DNA of 64,000 nucleotides from Pseudoalteromonas luteoviolacea (GCF_021654285.1 NZ_JAKFZS010000007.1:124001-188000), one strand, 5' to 3'; shown: positions 55,064-64,000, counted from the stretch's first letter. Notes: generated by a model from the letters alone, not told the origin. Made by a program: numbers and translations.

Positions 55064-56401
55064 ATGAGTAAAGCTCTATACTGGTTTACCGACGATTTGA
55101 GGCTTCAAGATAATCTGGCACTCAATTCCACACTTTATGCATCTAGCAGTATCATGTTTATTTATGTTATGGATGAGTCTCTATTTTCGGCAACAAATTT
55201 TGATCATGTACATCTAGGTGAAAAGCGGCTTAAATTTATTCAACAGTCGTTGATTGATTTGTCTGATCAACTACAGCAACTTGGTTACGAGTTATATGTG
55301 CTCAAGGGGCACAGTAGAGAAGTCATAAATCATGTGATTACCCAAATGGGGATTGAAGTTGTCGGGAGTCATCTAGGCTGTGGCTATGATGAGCGGACGG
55401 CCTTCGAGCATATAAAATCAGACAATGGAAAGGTTCGATTTATACATCAGCACAATAACCTGTTGTTCGGTCCACAGCAGCTTGAAGACAAAGATTTAAG
55501 TGGCTCCTTTTCAAAATTTAGAAAAAAAGCAGACAAACTCTTGGTCTCTTCGTGCGTTGAAGATACATTCTCAGAGACTTTACCATTGCCATTCGTTATG
55601 GATAGTACTGTGACAGATAAATATATGTTCAAAGTAGATGGGTCAACGGCTAGTAATGAGAATCTGATTCAAGGTGGTGAGAAAGCGGCACTCGATTATT
55701 TAGAAGAATACTTTTCTACTCAAAGCGCATCGTCATACAAAATGACACGCAATGCATTAGATGGAAAGTATAACTCTACGCAATTTAGCCCTTATTTGTC
55801 CGTTGGTAACATCTCACCAAGACAGATCATTAATAGGCTCGATATGTATGAGCAGCAGCACGGTGCAAATGACTCTACTTATTGGATCCGCTTTGAATTG
55901 ATGTGGAGGGATTTTTTTCATCATAAAGCAATTAAAAAAGGGAGCAGTTTATTTAAGTTTGCAGGAGAAAAAGGAGCTCGTCCCTTGACAACTTATTACC
56001 CGCAGAGATTCAAACGTTGGTGCAATGGCACGACTCAGTTCCCACTTGTCAATGCATGTATGAGGGAATTGAACGAAACAGGGTTTATGTCGAATCGTGG
56101 CAGACAGATTGTTGCAAGTTGCTTGGTCAATGAACTCCAAGTTGATTGGCGCTATGGTGCAGCATATTTTCAACAACAGTTGATCGATTATGATGTCGCC
56201 TCGAATTGGGGAAATTGGCAATATATCGCTGGTGTCGGTGATGACCCAAGGGGAGGAAGACATTTCAATATTGAAAAGCAGGCGCAGATGTATGACCCGG
56301 ATGGCACATTTCAAGAAAAGTGGTCTAGTCGTTCCTGCTTATTCAGTGAAGACGTTGATATGGTCGATTGGCCTGTAATGAGTGCAAAGCATGGCCATTA
56401 G
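55064..56401 (+). CDS. Cryptochrome DASH-type photolyase
   Basis: 445 residues. The N-terminal antenna domain starts [29 protein letters not shown] is a CRY-DASH hallmark. The FAD domain has [36 protein letters not shown] and [19 protein letters not shown], keeping the asparagine and tryptophan equal to E. coli photolyase Asn378 and Trp382. DASH proteins repair CPDs in single-stranded DNA or loops. First gene of a four-gene operon; overlaps the next by 11 bases. Confidence 0.92.
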   Translation: MSKALYWFTDDLRLQDNLALNSTLYASSSIMFIYVMDESLFSATNFDHVHLGEKRLKFIQQSLIDLSDQLQQLGYELYVLKGHSREVINHVITQMGIEVVGSHLGCGYDERTAFEHIKSDNGKVRFIHQHNNLLFGPQQLEDKDLSGSFSKFRKKADKLLVSSCVEDTFSETLPLPFVMDSTVTDKYMFKVDGSTASNENLIQGGEKAALDYLEEYFSTQSASSYKMTRNALDGKYNSTQFSPYLSVGNISPRQIINRLDMYEQQHGANDSTYWIRFELMWRDFFHHKAIKKGSSLFKFAGEKGARPLTTYYPQRFKRWCNGTTQFPLVNACMRELNETGFMSNRGRQIVASCLVNELQVDWRYGAAYFQQQLIDYDVASNWGNWQYIAGVGDDPRGGRHFNIEKQAQMYDPDGTFQEKWSSRSCLFSEDVDMVDWPVMSAKHGH

Positions 56402-57839
56402 CGTTGTCTGGTTAAAAAGGGATTTGCGTCTACAAGACCATGCAGCACTGTATAAGACGGCAAAGACAAATAAGCAAGTGCTTTTATTGTATTGCTTTGA
56501 ACCGATCATGATAAAAGATGAACACACTTCTCGTCGCCACCTTAGATTTATATCCCAATCCCTAGAGGATATTTCAAAGCGAATTGATTCTGACAGTCTC
56601 TATTGTGCCTATGGGAGTATCATTGATGTGCTTGAGCAGATCAACCAAGAGGTTGGCATAGATGCATTGTACTCCCATCAAGAAATAGGGCTTGGCTTCA
56701 CTTTTGAAAGAGATAAGCTTGTCGCAGCGTGGTGCAAAAATCTTGGTATAAAATGGGAAGAGTTCCCACAAGGCGCTGTGATCAGAGGACTCAAAGCAAG
56801 AACTAACTGGGATAAAAGCTGGCAGACCGTGATGCGTGAAGACACACGCAATATTGATTGCGCCGAGGTTCAGTGGTTTTCAATTGGCGCACACTTTTCC
56901 ATGCACGTAGATATTAAGCGGTTTCAGTATGAAGCTGAGGCTGTGCATTTTCAGCAAGGTGGTGAGACGCTGGCTTGGCAGGTTATTGAGTCATTTTTTA
57001 ATGAGAGGGGAAAAGAGTATGCGTTTTCTTTATCAAGCCCAGAAAAATCTCAGCAACATTGCTCACGGTTATCTGCACATCTCGCTTGGGGAAACGTCAG
57101 TTTGCGCCAGGTATATCAAACAGTTTTGGCCAATTGGAAAAAACCACATTGGCGGCGTTCACTTGTTGCTTTTACGTCAAGGTTGCATTGGCATTGTCAC
57201 TTTATGCAAAAGTTTGAAAGTGAATGTGATATGGAGTTCAGGTGCGTCAACCGTGCTTATGAGGGGATGCCAAGGGTAAAGGGAAATGAAGGCGCTGTTC
57301 GTCTAAAAGCATGGCAAGAAGGGAACACGGGTGTGCCCATGGTTGATGCGTGTATGCGCAGTTTGATTAAAACTGGGTATCTGAACTTTAGAATGCGCGC
57401 TATGTTGGTGAGTTTTTTATGTCACCACTTGGAGCTTGACTGGCGTGAAGGGGTTACCCACCTTGCTAAATTGTTCTTAGATTTTGAACCTGGGATCCAC
57501 TACAGTCAGTTTCAGATGCAAGCAGGGGTAACAGGGATAAATACGATCCGTATTTATAATCCGGTTAAGCAAGGAGAAGATAAAGATCCTGAAGGTGTAT
57601 TTGTGAAAAAGTGGGTACCTGAATTAGAAAATATACCAGCACCCCTTGTGCATGCACCATGGGATTTAACAGACATGGAGCAAATGATGTATGGCATTGA
57701 ACTTGGTGTCGATTATCCAAATCCTATCGTTGATTTAAAAGAAAGCTACACTCACGCTCAAGCACTTATGTGGCATTGGAAAAAGCGAGAGGATGTTGCC
57801 ATTGAAGCCAAACGTGTTTTGGCAATACATGTAAGGTAA
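56391..57839 (+). CDS. Divergent photolyase/cryptochrome-family FAD-binding protein
   Basis: 482 residues from the ATG at 56391 ([20 protein letters not shown]); a GTG at 56382 is possible. The antenna domain is followed by the FAD-binding domain ([34 protein letters not shown]). Tryptophans equal to Trp306 (KAWQEG) and Trp359 (LDWREG) remain. The stretch that in E. coli holds Asn378 and Trp382 instead reads [15 protein letters not shown], with histidine and phenylalanine at those places by my alignment. A known bacterial subfamily has this HYxQ form, but its activity is not clear to me. Photolyase, cryptochrome or other light-driven role all remain open. Confidence 0.85.
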   Translation: MAISVVWLKRDLRLQDHAALYKTAKTNKQVLLLYCFEPIMIKDEHTSRRHLRFISQSLEDISKRIDSDSLYCAYGSIIDVLEQINQEVGIDALYSHQEIGLGFTFERDKLVAAWCKNLGIKWEEFPQGAVIRGLKARTNWDKSWQTVMREDTRNIDCAEVQWFSIGAHFSMHVDIKRFQYEAEAVHFQQGGETLAWQVIESFFNERGKEYAFSLSSPEKSQQHCSRLSAHLAWGNVSLRQVYQTVLANWKKPHWRRSLVAFTSRLHWHCHFMQKFESECDMEFRCVNRAYEGMPRVKGNEGAVRLKAWQEGNTGVPMVDACMRSLIKTGYLNFRMRAMLVSFLCHHLELDWREGVTHLAKLFLDFEPGIHYSQFQMQAGVTGINTIRIYNPVKQGEDKDPEGVFVKKWVPELENIPAPLVHAPWDLTDMEQMMYGIELGVDYPNPIVDLKESYTHAQALMWHWKKREDVAIEAKRVLAIHVR

Positions 57840-57844
57840 GCGCA

Positions 57845-57991
57845 GTGCATAAAAAAGTAAATCTACCCAGCAAAGTATGTGCTACATGCAAGCGCCCATT
57901 CACTTGGCGAAAAAAGTGGGAAAGGGATTGGGCTAATGTCAAATATTGTTCTAAGCGCTGTGCTTCAAACCGTCACAAAGAGAGTCAATAA
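57845..57991 (+). CDS. DUF2256 small four-cysteine protein
   Basis: A 48-residue protein from a GTG, five bases after the previous stop and ending three bases before the next start. It reads [20 protein letters not shown] followed by a WRKKWERDW stretch and [10 protein letters not shown]. Two pairs, CxxC and CxxxC, about 20 residues apart suggest a zinc-ribbon-like metal site, with many lysines and arginines that fit nucleic-acid binding (inference). The family is recurrently encoded next to photolyase-like genes; function unknown. Too short for usual ORF calling limits. Confidence 0.85.
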   Translation: MHKKVNLPSKVCATCKRPFTWRKKWERDWANVKYCSKRCASNRHKESQ

Positions 57992-57994
57992 AAT

Positions 57995-59566
57995 ATGTCT
58001 CAAACCTATCAAACACTTCGCTTAATTCTGGGTGATCAGCTTAATGCAGGCCATAGTTGGTACAGTACCAAAGATGAAGGCATCTTGTACGTGATTGCTG
58101 AACTGAATCAAGAAACCAGTTATGTAAAGCACCATGTTCAAAAAGTATGTGCATTTTTTGCTGCGATGAAAGCATTTGCAGTTGCACTGCAAAAAGCGGG
58201 GCATAAAGTGAGTCATTTAACGCTGGATGATACCCACCAATTTGCAACATTGCCTGAACTACTCAATAGCTTGATAGCAAAATATGACATAGCAAAATTT
58301 GAATATCAATTACCAGATGAGTATCGGCTTCGAGAGCAACTTAGTGCTTTTTGTGCACAAATAGACATCGAGAGCGGTGCCTATGAATCTGAACATTTTT
58401 ATTTATCAGATAGCGAGCTTTCCAGTTATTTTAGTGCCGGTAAGAAGCATAGATTAGAAGCGTTTTATCGAAAGATGCGAGTGAGATTTAATATTTTGAT
58501 GGATGGCTCGACTCCCTTTGGTGGAGAGTGGAACTTTGACAGCAATAACAGAAACAAACTCAAACAAAAAGATCTTTCGGAGATACCTGAACCGCTGGTT
58601 TTTGCAAATGATGTAAGTGATATATGGGAAAGGTTGCAAAGGCATCAGGTAAGCACTTTTGGCACATATGAAGCCAACAGCCTCTGGCCGATAACCAGAG
58701 CGCAAGCCAAAGAGTTATTGTGTTCGTTTTGCGAGACTCAGTTACCCAAGTTTGGTTTTTTTCAAGACGCGATGACTTGTAAAGCAGATGATATGTATAC
58801 AAAAAAACAATGGAGTTTGTATCATTCAAGACTGTCTTTTGCACTCAATAGTAAAATTATCAGCCCTCAGTTTGTGGTAGATACGGTTGTTGCCTATTTT
58901 ATGCAGCATCAGCAGGAAATAGATATTGCGCAAGTAGAGGGCTTTGTCAGGCAAATAATTGGTTGGAGAGAGTTTGTTCGTGGGATCTACTGGGTAAACA
59001 TGCCGCAATACGCTGAACTCAATGAGTTAGATGCAAAACGAGATTTACCTGACTGGTTTTGGAATGGCAAGACGCATATGAATTGTCAAAAGCATGCAGT
59101 AAAGCAATCTCTTGATTATGCATATGCTCATCATATTCAGCGTTTAATGGTAACAGGGAACTTTTGCCTGATTGCTGGTATTGACCCAAGGCAGGTGGAT
59201 GATTGGTATTTAGGTGTTTATATCGACGCCATTGAATGGGTTGAAATGCCAAACACTCGAGGTATGAGTCAATTTGCAGATGGTGGCATAGTTGGCTCAA
59301 AAGCCTATGCCGCCAGCGGGAACTACGTGAACAAAATGAGTGATTACTGCTCAGACTGCCAATATGACATCAAGTCCGTTGCTGGTCACAATGCATGCCC
59401 ATTAAACTCTCTATACTGGCATTTTATGGACACGCATGAAGGCAAGTTTTCTTCTAACCCTCGTAATCGAATGGTGTATGCCAATTGGCGTAAAAAAGCC
59501 CCTGAGCAAAGGGCGTTAATCATGGAGCAAGCGGCATACTACCTTGATAACCTTAATAAACTGTAA
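57995..59566 (+). CDS. FeS-BCP (PhrB/CryB-like) photolyase-family protein
   Basis: 523 residues. The start LRLILGDQLNAGHSWY is that of the iron-sulfur bacterial cryptochrome/photolyase family, which in characterised members repairs (6-4) lesions and carries FAD, a lumazine antenna and a [4Fe-4S] cluster. Cysteines 364, 452, 455 and 468 have the spacing 88, 3, 13, the same as the cluster ligands of Agrobacterium PhrB (350, 438, 441, 454). VGSKAYAASGNYVNKMSDYC is the C-terminal signature. Last gene of the operon; its stop abuts the stop of the convergent gene. Confidence 0.92.
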   Translation: MSQTYQTLRLILGDQLNAGHSWYSTKDEGILYVIAELNQETSYVKHHVQKVCAFFAAMKAFAVALQKAGHKVSHLTLDDTHQFATLPELLNSLIAKYDIAKFEYQLPDEYRLREQLSAFCAQIDIESGAYESEHFYLSDSELSSYFSAGKKHRLEAFYRKMRVRFNILMDGSTPFGGEWNFDSNNRNKLKQKDLSEIPEPLVFANDVSDIWERLQRHQVSTFGTYEANSLWPITRAQAKELLCSFCETQLPKFGFFQDAMTCKADDMYTKKQWSLYHSRLSFALNSKIISPQFVVDTVVAYFMQHQQEIDIAQVEGFVRQIIGWREFVRGIYWVNMPQYAELNELDAKRDLPDWFWNGKTHMNCQKHAVKQSLDYAYAHHIQRLMVTGNFCLIAGIDPRQVDDWYLGVYIDAIEWVEMPNTRGMSQFADGGIVGSKAYAASGNYVNKMSDYCSDCQYDIKSVAGHNACPLNSLYWHFMDTHEGKFSSNPRNRMVYANWRKKAPEQRALIMEQAAYYLDNLNKL

Positions 59567-60763
59567 TTATTGGTGTTCAAAGTAAATGCGATAAGTACTG
59601 GACCAAATAGGGTAGTCAACATCAGTGGTGTAGCAAATAAAATCATCAGCAGCTATACCACTGACAGTGAGTAGATACCTAAGCTTAGTTTTTTGTTCTT
59701 CCAAAAGTTGACTGTGAGCAAAGTCATTTTCAAGAGGTGTTATTTTGAGTTCAGGAAACTCCGGAAAACGCTCAGTCCATAGGTCACTTGCCTTTAATTT
59801 GCCTTCTTCAACTTTTTGATTACTGTGATAGCAACCGATATTGACGGTACTACATTTGTCTATTCGCTTTTCAAGTAAAACAAGCATAGTGAGTTTTTTT
59901 ACTGGGTTTTTAATCGATAGGCTGGTTGAGCTGCATGGACTGTTTCGATCCAAGGGGTTGACGACTTCATCTGGGTTATTAAACACAAAAGTGACATCGC
60001 TATTTTGGCTTGGCAAAGGGTCGAACACCAATCCAGAATTACTGGGTGAATAGGTACTAAATGCATTTAAAAAACCAGGACTTGAAAGTTCTTTTGAAAC
60101 ACCCAGTGTGAACTCATTGGGCTTGAGGGCACTACTTGCTGTGATTTCGACTGGGCCACTGAAATGCTCAGGGTGAGGGTGAGTATAAAACTGCACGAAT
60201 GGCACTGCGCCCACAAGTCTGTTTATACCTGACTTACTGATAAGTGCGACTTCTTGTAAATAGCTTGGATCGTTCTGATTTTCACGCAAAATATAGATGC
60301 AAAAAACCTCTTCAACACTGAATTTTAATAAAGCTTTAGCTGCGTGATAGAGCTGGGCTTTATGCTCTGATCCTTCTGTTAGTACTTCACTATTTTTAGG
60401 TTCTTGTAACAAGCGTTTGAGGTCTGCATGGCTCTTAGCGTTGCTTTCTATACACTGAGAAAATAGGTCTACGACTTGATTAACTTGGCTCATCAATACT
60501 GAGGGAAGTAGGGGAGAGAGCTTTTCAGAGAGAAGCTGCAAAGCTTGTGTTCCGGGTAGTTCAACCAAAACTTGTAAGCCATTATTAGCCTTGCAAGCCG
60601 CAAAAAAACGTTGGCTGTTCGAACGGTTATAATCTAAATACTTTGCGAAACCGCCAATTGTGTGTGCATGCTCAGGCAAAGTATGACTGACAGCTAAAAA
60701 TGTTTTTTGGATCCGCTCACCTAAGCGGGTTAATTCTGTTCGGTTATGCTGATTAAGTCCCAT
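59567..60763 (-). CDS. Protein of unknown function, possibly with an N-terminal helix-turn-helix
   Basis: 398 residues with no signal peptide or membrane helix. The first ~80 residues are helical (LTRLGERIQKTFLAVSHTLP, then FAKYLDYNRSNSQRFFAAC) and recall the DNA-binding start of some uncharacterised regulators; the rest is mixed, with a conserved-looking end (LRYLLTVSGIAADDFICY). I do not recognise the family. It stands directly tail to tail with the photolyase operon and 85 bases before the protease gene on the same strand. Whether it senses anything is unknown. Confidence 0.7.
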   Translation of the reverse strand: MGLNQHNRTELTRLGERIQKTFLAVSHTLPEHAHTIGGFAKYLDYNRSNSQRFFAACKANNGLQVLVELPGTQALQLLSEKLSPLLPSVLMSQVNQVVDLFSQCIESNAKSHADLKRLLQEPKNSEVLTEGSEHKAQLYHAAKALLKFSVEEVFCIYILRENQNDPSYLQEVALISKSGINRLVGAVPFVQFYTHPHPEHFSGPVEITASSALKPNEFTLGVSKELSSPGFLNAFSTYSPSNSGLVFDPLPSQNSDVTFVFNNPDEVVNPLDRNSPCSSTSLSIKNPVKKLTMLVLLEKRIDKCSTVNIGCYHSNQKVEEGKLKASDLWTERFPEFPELKITPLENDFAHSQLLEEQKTKLRYLLTVSGIAADDFICYTTDVDYPIWSSTYRIYFEHQ

Positions 60764-60848
60764 GCTCTCTTTTGAGGTAATTTTTGCTATCAGATTACAT
60801 GGGACTTAGTCGCTTTAAAAGTAAAATTTACATTTTACTATCAGTTTG

Positions 60849-62459
60849 TTAATTGCAAGGTTGGATCCGTGTCCAAGGTCCCCAGTCATCAGAGTTTGCT
60901 GGGTTTTCACCTTGTACCCACCAATTTGCTTCATAAATGACATTGTCATGAGCAACGCGATCACCTTTAAAGTACACTTTCTCAGCCGACCAGCTAGGTA
61001 ATCCATTACAGCCGCCAGAAACCTCTCCTACAGAAACAACTTTACTTGATGTTGCTGATTGTCCTTGGCTATTTTGTGCTGTAAGCGTAATAGTGTATTG
61101 CCCTTTTACTGCATAGGTGTGCGTTGGAGAGGTTGCTGAGCTTGTTTTACCATCACCAAAATTCCAAGCGTAGGTCACGGCACCTGTACTTTGGTTTTGC
61201 AATGAAACTGTTAAATTGTTTTTAGTAACGGTAAAGCTTGCAACTGGCACTGGATCAGATGAGCCGTCGCAATCACTGCCTTTACGCCAAACATTGCTGT
61301 ATAAATCTGGTTGCGCACCTTGAGACCACCAAATTGCCTCATATACAACACCATTGAATGTCACTTTGTCGCCAGGTGAATAACTTTTCGTTGCTAACCA
61401 GTTTTCTCCACAGCTAGGCGGGGTTCCGACACGGACTACCTGAGAAGTACTATTGGTTTGCCCTTTTGTGTCAGTGACAGTTAACGTGACATTATATTCT
61501 CCATTCGAGTTATAATCATGACTTGGGTTTTCGGCGCTTGAGGAGGCGTTACCTTGACCAAAGTTCCAATCAAATTGGGTAATACCTTTGTCATCAGTTG
61601 AAGTACTGGTGAAGTTAACCATTGTACCATTGACGCTATATCTAAAATCAGCGACGGGTGGTTTGTCATTCGGAATATCAATAATGCCCGTTTTTTGCTT
61701 GATCCAATCTAAATAGCTGGTGGTACGAGTAAAGGCAGTTGCGCCCTGACAGGCAATTCCCCAACTCACAGTACCTATACTATAAAAATCATTTCCAACA
61801 CGCACAGCATAGGGACCGCCGCTATCGCCATTACATGCTGAACGACCACCTTCACCTCCGCCACATATGACAGAGCCAGGAATAGAAAAATTAAGTAAAG
61901 AGCTACAACTGTTGTTGCTAATGACTGGCAGATCAGCTTCACGCAAAACATCGCTAGGTCTGCCTCGGTTTGAGGTTAAACCCCAACCAGATACTGTGAC
62001 ATAAGCGCCAACATTTGCATATTGTGACTCAATTGCTGCGGTTGGTAGCTTAGCGGGTGTGTATTGGTTTGGAGCAGGTGAGGCGAGCTTTAATAATGCA
62101 ATATCATAACCTGAACGGATCCCATTAGCACCACGCCACCTTTCATGATTTATAATCTGAGATACTCTGATTGTTTGTCCGTCACCACGGCTAATAGAGT
62201 GGGCACCAACCCGCACTGTTAAACTTGATGTAGACGCGCTGTCTAAGCAGTGAGCAGCTGTTAATACCCAGTCGGGGCTGATCAGGGTTCCGCCACAGCC
62301 TTGGCGACCATTCATCAATAAAGCTACTTGATACGGTCTTGAATGTGCTGGAGTTTCAATCCCTCCAACGACATTCGGTTGAACATCAGTCGGTGGTGTA
62401 GCATATGCATTTGCTGCGGCGACTGTGAGTGCAGATAGTAATAAATTAACCTTTTTCAT
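60849..62459 (-). CDS. Secreted chymotrypsin-fold serine protease with two PKD and two chitin-binding modules
   Basis: 536 residues. Signal peptide ~1-20 (cleavage after AYA); S1 protease with VVGG at 30-33 and the triad His70 (LTAAHC), Asp119 (YDIALLKL) and Ser213 (GDSGGP). The residue at the base of the S1 pocket (trypsin Asp189) is Ser207, so specificity should be chymotrypsin-like, not trypsin-like. Then PKD (about 274-345), CBM5/12 (about 350-397, YSPGDKVTFNGVVYEAIWWSQG), PKD (about 402-475) and CBM5/12 (about 485-535, EANWWVQGENP). Probably degrades protein bound to chitin, as in crustacean shell. No T9SS or GlyGly-CTERM tail; type II secretion is likely. Confidence 0.92.
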   Translation of the reverse strand: MKKVNLLLSALTVAAANAYATPPTDVQPNVVGGIETPAHSRPYQVALLMNGRQGCGGTLISPDWVLTAAHCLDSASTSSLTVRVGAHSISRGDGQTIRVSQIINHERWRGANGIRSGYDIALLKLASPAPNQYTPAKLPTAAIESQYANVGAYVTVSGWGLTSNRGRPSDVLREADLPVISNNSCSSLLNFSIPGSVICGGGEGGRSACNGDSGGPYAVRVGNDFYSIGTVSWGIACQGATAFTRTTSYLDWIKQKTGIIDIPNDKPPVADFRYSVNGTMVNFTSTSTDDKGITQFDWNFGQGNASSSAENPSHDYNSNGEYNVTLTVTDTKGQTNSTSQVVRVGTPPSCGENWLATKSYSPGDKVTFNGVVYEAIWWSQGAQPDLYSNVWRKGSDCDGSSDPVPVASFTVTKNNLTVSLQNQSTGAVTYAWNFGDGKTSSATSPTHTYAVKGQYTITLTAQNSQGQSATSSKVVSVGEVSGGCNGLPSWSAEKVYFKGDRVAHDNVIYEANWWVQGENPANSDDWGPWTRIQPCN

Positions 62460-62660
62460 GATGTATCTTTTCCTTCATATGCTCGAAATTGAGCTTTTAT
62501 ATGAATAATCTGAGATACACCTCGCTTTCAAGTGGTGTGTGAAAAATAAACAGTGGTAAGACCACGATTTTTTTAGCAATAAACTTTAACTTAAGTAACA
62601 CTAACAGTTATTTGGGTGTAACAATAATCTTACAATGGAGCTGCTTGGAAAAGTTAAATA

Positions 62661-62686
62661 AAAAAGCGAGCGTGTGTGCTCGCTTT
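62661..62686 (-). terminator. Rho-independent terminator of the TonB-dependent receptor gene
   Basis: Arms AAAGCGAGC and GCTCGCTTT with loop GTGTGT; on the minus strand a T run follows. It lies 21 bases past the receptor stop. Between it and the protease start (62460-62660) is AT-rich DNA likely to hold the protease promoter. Confidence 0.9.
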
Positions 62687-62706
62687 AGACCCAGGGGAAG
62701 GAAGGG

Positions 62707-64000
62707 TTAGAAATTGTATCTAGCTGACAGCTTCCAGTTTCTTGGTTCGCCCCAGCTTACGCGCCCTTGGCTAGTTGAAATTGCATCGTAGTATTCTTTA
62801 TCAAATAAATTATCAATGTTTAAAGATACGCTGATGTTGTCAGTCACATCATAACGTGCCATTAAATTGAATAACGCGATGGATCCATGTGTACGAACTT
62901 CGTCAACCTCAGTAGGAGAAAGCTCTTCCCATCTATTTAAGCCATAATCCAGATTCCCTGAAGGGCGAGTACTGTCTACCCAGTAGCTGTCTTTCCAGTT
63001 TACGCCTAAACCAATTGTTAAGTTTTCAATTAAATCAGTTGGTTGGTATGTAGTATAAATATTTATTAGTTGCTCTGGGACTTCGCTGTTAAGCTGTGAA
63101 CCGTGTTCATCTTCCGACCTTGCATACGAATAACCAGCATATACATTAAAACCTGGATGGACTTCACCACTAAGTTCAAATTCAATACCACTGGTTTGTG
63201 TTTCATCGATCAGCATAGTAACAGTGTTACCATTTGGCGTTTGCTGCTGAGCATAAGCCGGATCAGCTTTGGCAACGTTATTTCTGTTACTTTCGAATAC
63301 GGCAACTGAGAAGTTTAGTAGGCCAATTTCAGCCTTTAAACCTGCTTCTATACTTTCACCTACAATTGGTGCTTGCAAGTTGTCATCTTTATCGTAAGCA
63401 TTCTGAGGTTCAAATGCATCTGTATAACTTGCATATAAGCTAAATTCATCATTAATATCGTAGATCAGGCCTGCGTAAGGTGTGACTTCATTACGCACTT
63501 CGTAACTGCCTTTTTCGTTATAGGCAAATAACTTAGTTTTACGGTTAGTTCTGTGCTCAACAACTTCCCAATTAGTTTGTCTAAAACCAATGATAGATTT
63601 TAAATTATCAGTCAGCGATAAACGAGTAGCGACGTAGAAACCACTACTATCATGATCAGTTGTACTATTCGCCGTGTTTAAATTTTCGTATGAATAGCGC
63701 TGGATATCACCCGTCCAAGTGTAATAATTGATATTATCAATTGATATTTCACGTTGACCATCTTTTTTGTTGTATCCGACACGTTCTCTATCAAACATAT
63801 TAAAGCCAACGATTAAATCATGCTCTTGGCCTAAGAACTCAAAGCCGCCTTGTAAGTTGATGTCAAATGTTTTTTGAGTGTCTTTAGAGTGACTAATTAC
63901 ATGATTGTAACCATGTCCAACTTCGGGGTTAACTGAGCCATCTTTAGCATAAAAGTCATTTGTCCATACGAAGAACAGATTACCGCCTTCCATTTCGATG
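62707..64000 (-). CDS. TonB-dependent siderophore-type receptor, C-terminal part (truncated by window edge)
   Basis: About 431 residues of beta-barrel; the frame continues past the window, so the signal peptide, TonB box and plug are not seen. The barrel strands (FYVATRLSLTDNLKSIIGFRQ, YASYTDAFEPQN, YAGYSYARSEDEHG, INIYTTYQPTD) and the end NLFDKEYYDAISTSQGRVSW, GEPRNWKLSARYNF match the FpvA/FhuE-like siderophore receptor family. It ends in aromatic phenylalanine as outer-membrane barrels do. The ligand is unknown. Confidence 0.9.
   Translation of the reverse strand, partial: IEMEGGNLFFVWTNDFYAKDGSVNPEVGHGYNHVISHSKDTQKTFDINLQGGFEFLGQEHDLIVGFNMFDRERVGYNKKDGQREISIDNINYYTWTGDIQRYSYENLNTANSTTDHDSSGFYVATRLSLTDNLKSIIGFRQTNWEVVEHRTNRKTKLFAYNEKGSYEVRNEVTPYAGLIYDINDEFSLYASYTDAFEPQNAYDKDDNLQAPIVGESIEAGLKAEIGLLNFSVAVFESNRNNVAKADPAYAQQQTPNGNTVTMLIDETQTSGIEFELSGEVHPGFNVYAGYSYARSEDEHGSQLNSEVPEQLINIYTTYQPTDLIENLTIGLGVNWKDSYWVDSTRPSGNLDYGLNRWEELSPTEVDEVRTHGSIALFNLMARYDVTDNISVSLNIDNLFDKEYYDAISTSQGRVSWGEPRNWKLSARYNF

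Overview
The window looks like chromosomal DNA from a marine gammaproteobacterium of the Alteromonadales, most likely Pseudoalteromonas or a close relative. This is an inference from gene content and order: a monomeric NADP isocitrate dehydrogenase, the lolCDE, purB-hflD-mnmA-rluE-icd, cspD/clpS-clpA-infA-bpt-aat-trxB, gph-ubiG, gyrA-serC-aroA-cmk-rpsA-ihfB-lapAB-pyrF blocks, fairly AT-rich DNA, a chitin-binding secreted protease and a TonB-dependent receptor. No rRNA, tRNA, CRISPR array, transposase or integrase was found.

Layout. 1-5.5 kb: the end of a LysR regulator, a SulP anion transporter and the lipoprotein-release ABC transporter lolCDE. 5.5-16.1 kb: a tight ten-gene minus-strand chemosensory operon (MCP, CheY, STAS, CheA, MCP, two CheW, CheR, CheB) that ends in a PAS/degenerate-GGDEF/EAL protein, so the array may feed cyclic-di-GMP as well as, or instead of, the flagellar motor. 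16.2-31 kb: housekeeping genes, including ribosomal oxygenase roxA, purB, hflD, mnmA, rluE, icd, and an N-degron cluster (clpS, clpA, bpt, aat) with cspD, infA and trxB. 31-40.3 kb: a more accessory stretch with pssA, an RclR-like AraC regulator, a four-helix membrane protein, an RclC-like DUF417 protein, a DUF4331 protein, a decayed metalloprotease relic, ergothioneine genes egtB-egtD and a PhzF-family gene. 40.3-55 kb: nrdA (without nrdB next to it, but with NrdR- and DnaA-box-like sites upstream), gph, ubiG, gyrA, then serC-aroA-cmk-rpsA-ihfB-lapA-lapB-pyrF. 55-59.6 kb: a very tight operon with three different photolyase/cryptochrome-superfamily proteins and a 48-residue DUF2256 four-cysteine protein. 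59.6-64 kb: an unknown protein, a chymotrypsin-fold protease with PKD and chitin-binding modules, and the C-terminal part of a siderophore-type TonB receptor cut by the window edge.

The best candidates for something under-described are the photolyase/DUF2256 operon (whose middle member lacks key flavin and electron-transfer residues), the RclR/DUF417/DUF4331 locus, and the chemosensory operon with its EAL output. The accessory stretch at 31-40 kb and the photolyase operon share a theme of oxidative and light stress protection (reactive chlorine-type regulator, ergothioneine, thioredoxin reductase, photorepair); that link is inference. All functional calls are from reading translated sequences and recalled family motifs, without database searches.
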